10,638 nt of DNA from Chloroflexota bacterium (GCA_023434145.1 JAEYTI010000304.1:1-10638); one strand, 5' to 3'; shown: positions 1-6,657, counted from the first letter of the stretch. A program made the numbers and translations. Notes: generated from the letters alone by a model not told the origin.

Positions 1-54
1 AATTTCGGGTAGGTACGGAAACAGTTTCTAGCAAATGGTTGAGCGAGCAGAATA

Positions 55-855
55 ATGACTTTTGAAATCAATGAGAAGATCGTGGAACAGATGAAGGGCT
101 GGGTGGTCGAGGCGGGGATTATGGCGCTGGCGAACCAGCACGACCTGGATGAGCGCATTAAAGCGGATGAAACACCGGTGACGAATGTAGACACCATGGT
201 AGAGAAGTACTTGGTGGAATTGATCCGCGCGATGTTCCCCAATCATCAGGTGATCGGGGAGGAAGCGGGGCGCGTTGGTCCAGAGAGTGATTGGCTGTGG
301 GCGCTGGACCCGATCGACGGAACAAAATCATTTATGCGCAAGCTGCCGGTATGGGGCGTATCGCTGGGGCTGCTCTACCGCGGCAAGCCTGCCGCCGGGG
401 CCATCTATCTGCCGGTTTCCCGCGATCTGTATTGGGGATGGCAGGGTGGGGCTTTTTGGAATGGAACCGATCTGCGCACCCGGCCCGAGCTTGCCTACGA
501 CAGTAGCCTCACATTTTTGGCGGTGCATTCCATGGCGCACCAGGATAATGAGATCTTGTACCCGCGCATCCAGTCATTTGGCTCCACCGCCGGGCACTTG
601 GCTTTCCTCGCGGCGGGCAAAGCTGCCGGTGTTTTGGCGCGCCGCGTGCACATTTGGGATCTGGCGGGGGCTCTGCCGATCTTGCAGCAGGCGGGTTATG
701 CCGTGCAGTACCTTTCTGGGCGCGAATTGTCTGTGGAAGAACTGCTGGATGGCGGCAAAACACGCGAGCAGTTGGTCGCCACCCGCCCCGAGTGGATGGA
801 GCGAATGCGCGGCGATATCCGCAAGCGCATCGCCGACCCGACCGTGCTGCTTTGA
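55..855 (+). CDS. Inositol monophosphatase / histidinol-phosphatase family protein
   Basis: This 266-residue protein has the complete Mg-dependent phosphatase signature of the IMPase superfamily: GEE at residues 68-70, LDPIDGTKSF at 84-93 and WDLAG at 201-205. The expected metal ligands E69, D85, D88 and D202 are all present, so it should be an active cytosolic phosphomonoesterase. The sequence after the DPIDGT motif (SFMRKLPVWG) resembles histidinol-phosphatase (HisN) more than the CysQ/PAP-phosphatase type, which usually has KEF there. The usual C-terminal AGG appears as AGY. Length is normal for the family. The ATG at 55 has no strong Shine-Dalgarno and only 54 bases lie upstream, so promoter and operon start may be outside the window. 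It leads a three-gene group upstream of a phosphonate-type importer, so its substrate could be histidinol phosphate, an inositol or sugar phosphate, or a product of imported organophosphorus. Family assignment is firm; the substrate is not. Confidence 0.9.
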   Translation: MTFEINEKIVEQMKGWVVEAGIMALANQHDLDERIKADETPVTNVDTMVEKYLVELIRAMFPNHQVIGEEAGRVGPESDWLWALDPIDGTKSFMRKLPVWGVSLGLLYRGKPAAGAIYLPVSRDLYWGWQGGAFWNGTDLRTRPELAYDSSLTFLAVHSMAHQDNEILYPRIQSFGSTAGHLAFLAAGKAAGVLARRVHIWDLAGALPILQQAGYAVQYLSGRELSVEELLDGGKTREQLVATRPEWMERMRGDIRKRIADPTVLL

Positions 856-898
856 GCAATTTCGCAAACCTTGTTCATTTAGGTAAGAAGGAGACGAT

Positions 899-1177
899 AT
901 GGTATCTGCACTGGTGTTGATTGACTGTGAAAAAGGCTCCATAAACCAGGCGGCGGAAGCGCTGGCAGATATGGACGGTATCACCGAAGTGTATTCGGTC
1001 GCCGGGCGGGTCGATCTGGTCGCCGTGATCCGTGTGGCAGATAACGACCGGCTGGCGGAAATCGTCACAAACAAGCTGCGTAACGTGCCTGGCATCACCA
1101 GCACCGAGACGCTGATCGCCTTCCGCGTGTTCTCGAAGCACGACCTGGAGCAGATGTTCTCCATTGGCTCGGAGTAG
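899..1177 (+). CDS. Stand-alone Lrp/AsnC ligand-binding (RAM) domain protein
   Basis: This 92-residue protein matches the C-terminal effector domain of Lrp/AsnC regulators with no helix-turn-helix in front. The pattern is a beta strand (SALVLIDCEKG), a helix ending in the LADMDGITEVYSVAGRVDL segment, the VAVIRV strand, and a C-terminal VPGITSTETLIAF segment. An AAGGAG Shine-Dalgarno (888-893) five bases before the ATG confirms that the short form is the intended product and not a truncated regulator. Stand-alone RAM proteins of the family form rings of dimers that bind amino acids or other small ligands, and may co-assemble with full-length Lrp proteins; they cannot bind DNA alone. It lies 43 bases after the phosphatase and 8 bases before the VOC gene, which suggests one transcript. 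The ligand is unknown. Confidence 0.88.
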   Translation: MVSALVLIDCEKGSINQAAEALADMDGITEVYSVAGRVDLVAVIRVADNDRLAEIVTNKLRNVPGITSTETLIAFRVFSKHDLEQMFSIGSE

Positions 1178-1185
1178 TCGCCAGG

Positions 1186-1572
1186 ATGTGCTCCATGCTC
1201 GCAGATTCGATCCAGTCAGCGATCACCTTTTTGAAAACGCGCGATCTCGAAGCTACCACCGCTTTTTACAGCGATGTGCTGGGGATGCGCCTCGCGCTTG
1301 ATCAGGGCGCTTGCCGGATCTTTGCTATCACCGGTGGTGCGTACATCGGCTTTTGCAAGACAGAGGGCGCAACCGGAAGTGATGAAGTGATCTTCACCCT
1401 GGTGCTGGAGGACGTGGACGCTGCCTGCGATCGCCTGGAAGTACAGGGCGTACAGGTGGAAATCCGACCGCGCCACAATACCCAATACGACATCTACCAG
1501 ATGTTTGTCCGCGACCCGAACGGCTACCGGATCGAAATTCAGCGCTTTCTGGACCCCAAATGGCAGGAGTGA
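1186..1572 (+). CDS. VOC superfamily (glyoxalase/bleomycin-resistance/dioxygenase fold) protein
   Basis: The 128-residue protein shows the two beta-alpha-beta-beta-beta units of the vicinal oxygen chelate fold. The first unit begins AITFLKTRDLEATTAFY with the typical VLGMRL turn. The second contains VLEDVDAACDRLEVQGV and ends MFVRDPNGYRIEIQRF, where DPNG (110-113) and E117 match the family C-terminal signature. The His normally found on the first strand of metal-dependent members (glyoxalase I, FosA) is absent and no second His is evident, so metal catalysis is doubtful; a binding role or an unusual enzyme is possible. The start could be the ATG at 1186 or the one at 1195: AGGA (1183-1186) is spaced 8 bases from the second and the domain begins after it, so 1195 is a real alternative. 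Likely co-transcribed with the RAM-domain gene. Function unknown. Confidence 0.85.
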   Translation: MCSMLADSIQSAITFLKTRDLEATTAFYSDVLGMRLALDQGACRIFAITGGAYIGFCKTEGATGSDEVIFTLVLEDVDAACDRLEVQGVQVEIRPRHNTQYDIYQMFVRDPNGYRIEIQRFLDPKWQE

Positions 1573-1578
1573 ACTACC

Positions 1579-1680
1579 GAAAAATCGGTCTCTGTGTTTT
1601 GCCGTGGTTGTAGGGAGAGGGTGCAGCGCACCCTTTCCATAAAACCACGGCAGTTCCCAAACAGCCCGAAAAATCGTTCT
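1579..1680. repeat. Imperfect 13-bp direct repeats flanking the intergenic hairpin
   Basis: GAAAAATCGGTCT (1579-1591) recurs as GAAAAATCGTTCT (1668-1680), 12 of 13 bases identical. One copy lies before and one after the 53-base hairpin. The second copy abuts the predicted -35 element of phnD, so it could be a regulator site. The first copy also forms part of a small ACCGA-AAAA-TCGGT hairpin (1576-1589). Old duplicated flanks of an inserted element are an alternative, but 8 and 15 bases separate them from the hairpin. Confidence 0.5.
1600..1652. repeat. Long intergenic hairpin A (possible end-of-operon structure)
   Basis: TGCCGTGGTT (1600-1609) pairs with AACCACGGCA (1643-1652). The inner part AGGGTGC (1618-1624) pairs with GCACCCT (1628-1634) around an AGC loop, and most bases between the two stems also pair (two mismatches, one G-T). 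The structure starts 28 bases after the VOC stop and lies upstream of the phnD promoter. No T-tract follows it on the + strand, so it is not a textbook intrinsic terminator, although it may still stop transcripts or stabilise their 3' ends. Its apex GGTGC-AGC-GCACC resembles that of the hairpin at 6958-7020. Confidence 0.75.
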
Positions 1681-1708
1681 TGCTGTTAAGGGCAAAACGG
1701 TATATGAT
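1680..1708 (+). promoter_or_regulatory. Candidate sigma70-type promoter for phnD
   Basis: TTGCTG (1680-1685) and TATGAT (1703-1708) are separated by exactly 17 bases. The -10 matches the consensus at five of six positions, and the -35 keeps the TTG. Transcription would begin near 1715, leaving a leader of about 55 bases. A short dyad (TTTGGTCCAAA, 1719-1729) lies just after the expected start and could be an operator. No clear Pho box was found. Confidence 0.45.
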
Positions 1709-1769
1709 TTTCTTGTCGTTTGGTCCAAAAACCCTAATCTTTGCCAAACACATATCTGAGGAGGTCTGA

Positions 1770-2939
1770 ATGAGAGGTAAGACTGCACGTATGATTCTGT
1801 TCGGGCTGGTTATTATGACCATGCTTCTGTCGGCTTGCCAGCCGGCAGCCACTACAGAAGCCCCCGCGCCAACCCAAGCGCAGGCTGCCACCGAGGTACC
1901 GGCGAACACCGAAGCTCCCGCCCCCACCGAAGCTCCAACCGAGGTTGCTGCCACGGAAGCGCCAACTGAGGCTGCCGCCACGGAAGCCCCTGTGGAGGCT
2001 ACGCCCACCATTCCGCCCGCTGCCTGCACGCCGCTGGAAAATCAGCCGCAGGTTGCCGATGGTGAGCTTGGCTCGCCCGATGAACCCATCGTCCTGGCCT
2101 TCGTCCCATCTGGTGACACAGGCCGCATCACTAAGGCCGGTGAAGAAATCGCCAACTGCTTGAATCAGATGACCGGTCTGGAATTCGAGATTGAAGTCGG
2201 TACCACCTTTGCCGCCTCAATCGAAGCCATGGGCGCCGAGAAAGCCCACGTGGGCTTCCTCAACACCTTCTCGGTACTGCTCGCCCAGCAGAAGTACGAC
2301 ATCGTCCCCGCCCTGGCAGTACTGCGCAAGTACAACACCAACGACGTCGATCCCGATAGTGCCCAGAAGGGCGAGCTGCTGCCTTACTACAAGGGCCAGT
2401 TCATCGCAGCCAGGGATTCGGGCATTGAGGAAATCGCCGATCTGAAGGGGAAGACCTTCTGCTTCGTCGACCCGAACTCGACTTCCGGCTACATCATCCC
2501 CCGCATCATCCTCGCCGCCAACGGCGTAGATCCTGACGTCGACCTGGCCGCCAGCCAGAATGCTGGCTCGCACAATAACGTGGCCATTGCCGTTTACAAC
2601 GGTGATTGCGACGCGGGCGTGACCTTTATTGACGTGCTGACCGACTCCGCCGCCAACCTGGCCGAGAAGTACCCCGATATCGCCGAGAAAGTTGGCGCCT
2701 TCGCGGTAACCGATCGCATCCCCAATGATGGCGTGCAGTACATCAAGTCGCTGGATCCTGAGATCCAGGCTGCCATTACCCAGGGTATGATTGCCATGGC
2801 AGATGACCCGGGTGGGAACGCCGTCCTGCGCGGTTTGTACTCGATCAATGGTTTCCAGGAGATCGATGCCGCCTTCTACCAGGACTTCGCCGAGGTCCTC
2901 AAGGCGGCTGGCGTTGATCCCGCTGAGCTGGTGAAGTAA
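1770..2939 (+). CDS. phnD: Phosphonate/phosphite-type ABC transporter substrate-binding lipoprotein (PhnD family)
   Basis: This 389-residue protein is an extracytoplasmic solute-binding protein of the phosphate/phosphite/phosphonate class. A hydrophobic signal segment (residues 8-22) leads to the lipobox LSAC with C23 as the lipidated residue. A Thr/Glu/Ala/Pro linker follows (about 24-83), then the binding domain. Family hallmarks are HVGFLNTFSVLL, FVDPNSTSGY (232-241, the anion-binding Ser/Thr cluster) and GSHNNVAIAVYNGDCDAG. Cys 86, 130, 231 and 280 fit extracytoplasmic disulfides; C231 and C280 are the most likely pair. An AGGAGG site (1759-1764) five bases before the ATG sets the start. 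It is the first gene of the importer operon, directly followed by a strong terminator, so it should be made in excess over PhnC and PhnE. Substrate choice among phosphonates, phosphite and related esters cannot be read from sequence alone. Confidence 0.93.
   Translation: MRGKTARMILFGLVIMTMLLSACQPAATTEAPAPTQAQAATEVPANTEAPAPTEAPTEVAATEAPTEAAATEAPVEATPTIPPAACTPLENQPQVADGELGSPDEPIVLAFVPSGDTGRITKAGEEIANCLNQMTGLEFEIEVGTTFAASIEAMGAEKAHVGFLNTFSVLLAQQKYDIVPALAVLRKYNTNDVDPDSAQKGELLPYYKGQFIAARDSGIEEIADLKGKTFCFVDPNSTSGYIIPRIILAANGVDPDVDLAASQNAGSHNNVAIAVYNGDCDAGVTFIDVLTDSAANLAEKYPDIAEKVGAFAVTDRIPNDGVQYIKSLDPEIQAAITQGMIAMADDPGGNAVLRGLYSINGFQEIDAAFYQDFAEVLKAAGVDPAELVK
1854..2001 (+). repeat. phnD: Degenerate TEAP-type repeat encoding the lipoprotein linker
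   Basis: Within phnD, about nine copies of a short ACCGAAGCTCC-like unit encode TEAP, TEVP or TEAA motifs (residues 29-78) separated by one to eight residues. The stretch is low-complexity and probably a flexible tether that lifts the binding domain away from the membrane anchor. Such repeats are prone to length variation. The antisense strand is open here only because of the repetitive composition. Confidence 0.8.
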
Positions 2940-2948
2940 GACATAAAC

Positions 2949-2987
2949 AGGCCCGTCCGGTAGATTGCCGGACGGGCCTTTCTCGTC
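2949..2987 (+). terminator. Rho-independent terminator after phnD
   Basis: AGGCCCGTCCGG (2949-2960) pairs perfectly with CCGGACGGGCCT (2968-2979) around a 7-base loop, followed by TTTCTCGT. The 12-bp GC-rich stem starts 9 bases after the phnD stop. It should end most phnD transcripts, with readthrough supplying phnC and phnE unless these have their own promoter. Confidence 0.93.
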
Positions 2988-3036
2988 TGTATGCCCAGTG
3001 GGTGAATCGCGGGGTACGCCCGCCATGAGAAAAATA

Positions 3037-3081
3037 TTTTGGAGTTGTCTGCCGCACATCGTGCGGTAAACAACTCCAAAA
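3037..3081. repeat. Long intergenic hairpin B upstream of phnC
   Basis: TTTTGGAGTTGT (3037-3048) pairs with ACAACTCCAAAA (3070-3081), and CCGCAC (3052-3057) pairs with GTGCGG (3061-3066) around an ATC loop. The three intervening bases on each side add one A-T and one G-T pair, leaving a single mismatch. It lies in the 197-base gap between phnD and phnC, downstream of the intrinsic terminator. A second small dyad, AAAAAG-AA-CTTTTT (3078-3091), overlaps its right edge. It could be a leader structure of phnC, a 3'-end stabiliser or an old repeat element. I could not identify a convincing phnC promoter in this gap. Confidence 0.75.
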
Positions 3082-3136
3082 AGAACTTTTTCGAACGAGG
3101 GAACGAACATTTCTGAGAATTGGAGTAATTTGACTC

Positions 3137-3895
3137 ATGCTGCGTGTTGAAAACTTGACCAAGATTTACCCGAATGGGACGCAAGCGCTGTACGATGTGA
3201 GTTTTGAAGTGGCCGAAGGGGAATTTTTGGCCGTAATTGGTCTGAGCGGTTCGGGCAAATCGACTTTGCTGCGCTGCATCAACCGCTTAATCGAACCGAC
3301 CTCTGGCAAAATTTTTTGGGACGGGGTTGATATTACCGCTGCTTCAGGCTCCGATATCCGCAAGATACGGCGGCAGATCGGGATGGTCTTTCAGCAGTTT
3401 AACCTGGTAAAGCGATCCTCGGTTTACACCAACGTGCTTTCGGGGCGGTTGGGGTACGTCAATACCATGTCGAGCCTGTTTCACCTCTTTTCAGCCGAGG
3501 ACCGCAAGCGCGCGCTCGCCAGCCTGGAGCAGGTGGGCCTGGCGGATAAGGCGCATGTCCGTGCTGACTCGCTTTCGGGCGGGCAGCAGCAGCGCGTTGG
3601 CATTGCCCGCGCCCTCATGCAGGACCCACGCCTGATCCTGGCGGATGAGCCGGTAGCATCGCTCGACCCGGTTCTGGCACACTCCATCCTCAAATACCTG
3701 GAACAGCTCAACAAAGAGCGCGGCCTCACCGTTCTATGCAGCCTGCACTTCCTGGATCTGGTGCATCGCTATGCCACCCGCGCCATCGCGTTGAAGGATG
3801 GCAAGCTGGTCTTTGAAGGCCTGCCCAATGAAATTGACGATGCCCAGTTCAAAGCGATTTACGGGCAGGAAGCCGAACGGGTATCGATCGTTTAG
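3137..3895 (+). CDS. phnC: Phosphonate/phosphite-type ABC transporter ATP-binding protein (PhnC)
   Basis: The 252-residue protein is a complete ABC ATPase: Walker A GLSGSGKST (35-43), the Q-loop segment MVFQQFNLVKRSSVYTNVL, the signature LSGGQQQ (146-152), Walker B LILADEP (166-172), D-loop SLDP and the switch His H204 in CSLHF. The FQQFNLVKRSSVYTNVLSG segment and the overall length are typical of PhnC. It would sit on the cytoplasmic face and power PhnE. GGAG (3122-3125), 11 bases before the ATG, is a usable but long-spaced ribosome site. It is separated from phnD by the terminator and hairpin B. It lies 45 bases upstream of phnE in the same reading frame, with only its TAG stop interrupting that frame. 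Confidence 0.95.
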   Translation: MLRVENLTKIYPNGTQALYDVSFEVAEGEFLAVIGLSGSGKSTLLRCINRLIEPTSGKIFWDGVDITAASGSDIRKIRRQIGMVFQQFNLVKRSSVYTNVLSGRLGYVNTMSSLFHLFSAEDRKRALASLEQVGLADKAHVRADSLSGGQQQRVGIARALMQDPRLILADEPVASLDPVLAHSILKYLEQLNKERGLTVLCSLHFLDLVHRYATRAIALKDGKLVFEGLPNEIDDAQFKAIYGQEAERVSIV

Positions 3896-3940
3896 CCCGG
3901 CAAACGCATTTCTCATCGACCACCCCGAAAGCAACCCAAC

Positions 3941-6010
3941 ATGGTAGCTCCTGAAAGCACAAGTTCACCTGTAAATAATCGCGCCAACCTTGCCACTGTC
4001 CTTTCCCTGATCGTCCCAGGCCTGGGCCAGCTTGTGACGGGCAAACGCTGGCGCGGCGTTGTCATTTTTGCCATCACTGCCATCCTGGCCTTCCTTGTTC
4101 CATGGGCATTACGCGAGCATAGCATTGGCGAGATCACCCTGGGTAGTTGGGTAACAAGCTGGCTGTGGCTGCCCTTTATCCTGTTCTGGGCATGGAATGT
4201 GCTGGATGCGCGCGCCCAGGTAGACGGCCCAACGGCACGGACACCTGGCGGGCTGCTCCCGGCAATTCTGTTCGCAGCGATTATCCTCTACGTAATTGCC
4301 TGGCAAGTGGCAGGCGTGCGCCTGGAGCGCCTGGTCACTCGCTTTAGCGATGCTCGGCTCGTGTTAAACGATCTCGCTAACCCCGATATCGCCGTGACGG
4401 TGGTAGACGGGCGGGAAGTGATCTGCTCGTGGGGCTGCCTGTTTGATCACTGGGGCGCGCGCCTCACCGGGCAGCCGACAACTGCTGTTCGTGTCAGTGA
4501 GAACGTGCTGGATATTTTTGGCCGTGTACAAGAATCACGCGTGCCGCGCTGGATGGTGAACCTGGGCCTGGCCGAATCCGGAGAGCGGCGAACCGGCTTC
4601 GTGGCGGGGAAGATGATCGAGACCATCGCCATCGGCCTGTTGGCAACCATTTTTTCTACCATGCTGGCCCTGCCGCTGAGTTTTTTGGCCGCTCACAATG
4701 TTATGTCGAAAGTTCCAGGCGGCATTGTTATCTATTATGTGATGCGCACCTTGCTCAACATTGTCCGCGCGGTGGATACGGTTGTGTGGGGCCTGATCGT
4801 AATCGTGTGGGTGGGGTTGGGGTCGTTCGCTGGCGTAATCGCGCTGACCATCCACTCGATGGCCGCCCTCGGCAAGCTGTATTCCGAAGAAATCGAGCAT
4901 ATCGATCCCGGCCCGGTGGAGGCGTTGACGGCAACCGGCGCAAACCTGTTCCAGACCGTCCGCTATTCCGTCGTGCCGCAAATTATCCCCTCCTTCCTGG
5001 CGTATACCCTGCTGCGGTGGGATATCAACATGCGCTCGGCCACGGTAGTCGGTTTTGTGGCGGGCGGCGGTATCGGGTTCTTTGTAGTGGAAACGATCCG
5101 CGCGGGTGGATATCAGCAGTACGCCACGGCGCTGTGGGCAGTGGCGGTGGTCATTATTATTGTCGATATGATCAGTGCCCGCTGGCGTGAGCGCATCTTG
5201 GAAGACCGTCCGATTGAGACGAAACTGAGCCCTGTGCTTTTCCGGCTGCGCACCATTGCGTATATCCTGCTTGGGCTTGCTTTCTTCATCTACTTCTGGA
5301 ATGTGACCGAGATCGATCTGCGTGATCTATTCCAACCCGCCCCGACTTTCCTACGGCTGGTCGGCGACTTCTTGGAGATCGATCTGAGCCCAGCGGTGCT
5401 GCGAGTCGTGATTCAGCAAATGCTGGTGACCATCTTCCAGGCGATGCTGGCTACGACCTTTGGCGCCCTGCTCGCCCTGCCGTTCAGCTTCCTGGCGGCG
5501 AAGAATCTCACCGGGCGCAACCCTGCCCTGGTCGGCCTCTACTACCTGACTCGCGCAACCTTTAACATTCTACGCTCCATCGAGGCGCTGCTGTACGTGG
5601 CGATCTTCATTTTCTGGGTGGGCATTGGGCCGTTCGCAGGCATGCTGGCGCTGGCAGTTACCACCTACGCGCTGCTCGGCAAGCTGTTTTCCGAGGCAAT
5701 CGAGAATATTGAGAGCGGCCCGATCGAAGCGGTCACTGCCGGCGGCGCGAACAAGCTCCAGGTGATTAACTTTGCCATCCTGCCGCAGATCGTGCCGCCG
5801 TTTGTCTCCTATCTCATCTACCAGTGGGATATCAACATCCGTATGGCGACGATTATTGGCTTCGCGGGCGGCGGCGGCATTGGCCTCACGCTTTCCACCT
5901 TCTTCGGCTCGCTGCAATATCATAAAGCGGGCACAGTGGTTGCCGCGATTGTGATTGTGGTAGCGTTGATGGATTTCACCAGCGCCAAGCTGAGAGAGAA
6001 GCTGGTTTAG
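3941..6010 (+). CDS. phnE: Double-length PhnE-type permease with an extra N-terminal membrane domain
   Basis: At 689 residues this is far longer than a single PhnE. It contains two complete binding-protein-dependent permease domains in tandem. The first starts near MIETIAIG (225-232) and has the EAA loop EALTATGAN from residue 327. The second starts near MLVTIFQAM (494-502) and has EAVTAGGAN from residue 596, an offset of 269. Both end in WDIN(M/I)R and GGGIG segments, so one chain supplies both halves of the channel. Residues about 17-93 form an additional domain with a PGLGQ...G...RG motif (26-39) and WNVLDARAQ (85-93), like the small TM2-type membrane domain. A hydrophilic segment (about 125-222) with a CSWGC motif (162-166) links it to the first permease half. 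No clear ribosome site precedes the ATG, and no other start codon exists in frame back to the phnC stop, so translation may be coupled to phnC. Ends at a strong terminator. Confidence 0.92.
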   Translation: MVAPESTSSPVNNRANLATVLSLIVPGLGQLVTGKRWRGVVIFAITAILAFLVPWALREHSIGEITLGSWVTSWLWLPFILFWAWNVLDARAQVDGPTARTPGGLLPAILFAAIILYVIAWQVAGVRLERLVTRFSDARLVLNDLANPDIAVTVVDGREVICSWGCLFDHWGARLTGQPTTAVRVSENVLDIFGRVQESRVPRWMVNLGLAESGERRTGFVAGKMIETIAIGLLATIFSTMLALPLSFLAAHNVMSKVPGGIVIYYVMRTLLNIVRAVDTVVWGLIVIVWVGLGSFAGVIALTIHSMAALGKLYSEEIEHIDPGPVEALTATGANLFQTVRYSVVPQIIPSFLAYTLLRWDINMRSATVVGFVAGGGIGFFVVETIRAGGYQQYATALWAVAVVIIIVDMISARWRERILEDRPIETKLSPVLFRLRTIAYILLGLAFFIYFWNVTEIDLRDLFQPAPTFLRLVGDFLEIDLSPAVLRVVIQQMLVTIFQAMLATTFGALLALPFSFLAAKNLTGRNPALVGLYYLTRATFNILRSIEALLYVAIFIFWVGIGPFAGMLALAVTTYALLGKLFSEAIENIESGPIEAVTAGGANKLQVINFAILPQIVPPFVSYLIYQWDINIRMATIIGFAGGGGIGLTLSTFFGSLQYHKAGTVVAAIVIVVALMDFTSAKLREKLV

Positions 6011-6050
6011 TTCTACAAAAACACCCCCGCACGGGGGTGTTTTTGTAGAA
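6011..6050. terminator. Perfect bidirectional terminator between phnE and the convergent TPR gene
   Basis: TTCTACAAAAACACCCC (6011-6027) is repeated exactly in inverse at 6034-6050, centred on CGCACG. On either strand the stem ends in a T-rich arm (GTTTTTG), so it can stop transcription in both directions. It fills the whole 41-base gap between the two stop codons except for one base. The pairing extends into both TAG stops if A6051 is bulged. Confidence 0.93.
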
Positions 6051-6051
6051 A

Positions 6052-6600
6052 CTACTGCCTGAGGAGCGACTCCAAATCCTCCTCGGTCACCGGGTTTTGG
6101 CCGTCACGCATCGCTTCGATAAATCGTTCGCGCTGGGCCACGTTGCCGCCGCTGAAGCCGGCCGCGTGCATTGTTTCCACCACAAATGCAAAGTCTTCGA
6201 TCGCGCCGGGGTAATCACCTGCCAGCATGCGGGCAATGCCCCGGCTGTCACGTGCCCAGAGGCTGTTGGGGTTTGCCTGGGCCATGCGCTCGCAGATGCC
6301 CATCACCGCTTCTGGCTGCCCCGCGATTGCCCCATACCGGCAGTTCTGCCGCAGGTAGGTGAGGTTATCCGGATCCATGCGGGCGGCACGGTCCGCGACG
6401 GCATAGGCTCGGCTTGCATCACCAAGCTGGGCCCACATTTGTGCGGCCCAGGAAAAGCTCTGTGAGACCGGGTTAGCAAAGAAGTTCGGCTCGGTCAGCC
6501 CGGCGATGATGTAAGCGGATACCAGCATCGCAGTCAGTATTCCGGCGACCATCCAGCCGCAGCCGGGGCGGTGGGAGACTTCCTGGTCTGTGTACTCCAT
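6052..6600 (-). CDS. Membrane-anchored tetratricopeptide-repeat protein
   Basis: This 182-residue protein has a short charged N-terminus, one transmembrane helix (about residues 16-35), and three helical repeats that fit TPR spacing (about 52-78, 79-112 and 113-147). Repeat features include RAARMDPDN, MAQANPNS and LAGDYPGAIEDF. With 15 residues before the helix and the repeats after it, it probably anchors a small protein-interaction domain at the membrane; topology is not certain. AAGGAAG (complement of 6604-6610) just before the ATG supports the start. It converges on phnE and diverges from the DUF4031 gene. TPR domains are scaffolds, so no specific pathway can be named. Confidence 0.83.
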   Translation of the reverse strand: MEYTDQEVSHRPGCGWMVAGILTAMLVSAYIIAGLTEPNFFANPVSQSFSWAAQMWAQLGDASRAYAVADRAARMDPDNLTYLRQNCRYGAIAGQPEAVMGICERMAQANPNSLWARDSRGIARMLAGDYPGAIEDFAFVVETMHAAGFSGGNVAQRERFIEAMRDGQNPVTEEDLESLLRQ

Positions 6601-6647
6601 TCGCTTCCTTAAAGAAAGTGTGGTTTAATCATGCCCGACGAATACTT

Positions 6648-6652
6648 GGAGG
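6648..6652 (+). promoter_or_regulatory. Shine-Dalgarno that decides the DUF4031 start
   Basis: GGAGG at 6648-6652 stands five bases before the GTG at 6658. The upstream in-frame ATG at 6631 has no comparable site, so the GTG is preferred. A weak -10-like TTTAAT (6624-6629) sits at a suitable distance to give a short leader containing this site, but it lacks a good -35. Confidence 0.6.
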
Positions 6653-6657
6653 CTGAA

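Noticed and set aside
574..1164. A 196-codon minus-strand frame under the phosphatase and RAM genes
   Set aside because: It spans two good sense genes and the gap with their ribosome site, and shows no recognisable domain.
1186..1572. VOC protein as a FosA-type fosfomycin resistance or glyoxalase I enzyme
   Set aside because: The first-strand and central His ligands expected in those metalloenzymes are missing; only the C-terminal Glu is present.
1600..1652. Hairpin A as a riboswitch or classical intrinsic terminator
   Set aside because: There is no multi-stem aptamer organisation and no T-tract after the stem on the + strand, so neither name is supported.
1660..1769. Pho box controlling the importer
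   Set aside because: No pair of CTGTCAT-like direct repeats with 11-base periodicity is present; CTGTTAAGG is a single weak resemblance.
1574..2029. A 151-codon minus-strand frame rich in Gly, Ala, Ser and Val repeats
   Set aside because: Its repeats are the reverse complement of the TEAP-encoding linker of phnD, and the remainder covers the intergenic hairpin. It is a shadow of low-complexity DNA.
2217..3110. A 297-codon open frame on the minus strand across phnD
   Set aside because: It is antisense to a clearly recognisable phnD, runs over the terminator and hairpin in the gap, and has no family resemblance. It is open because of codon bias in phnD.
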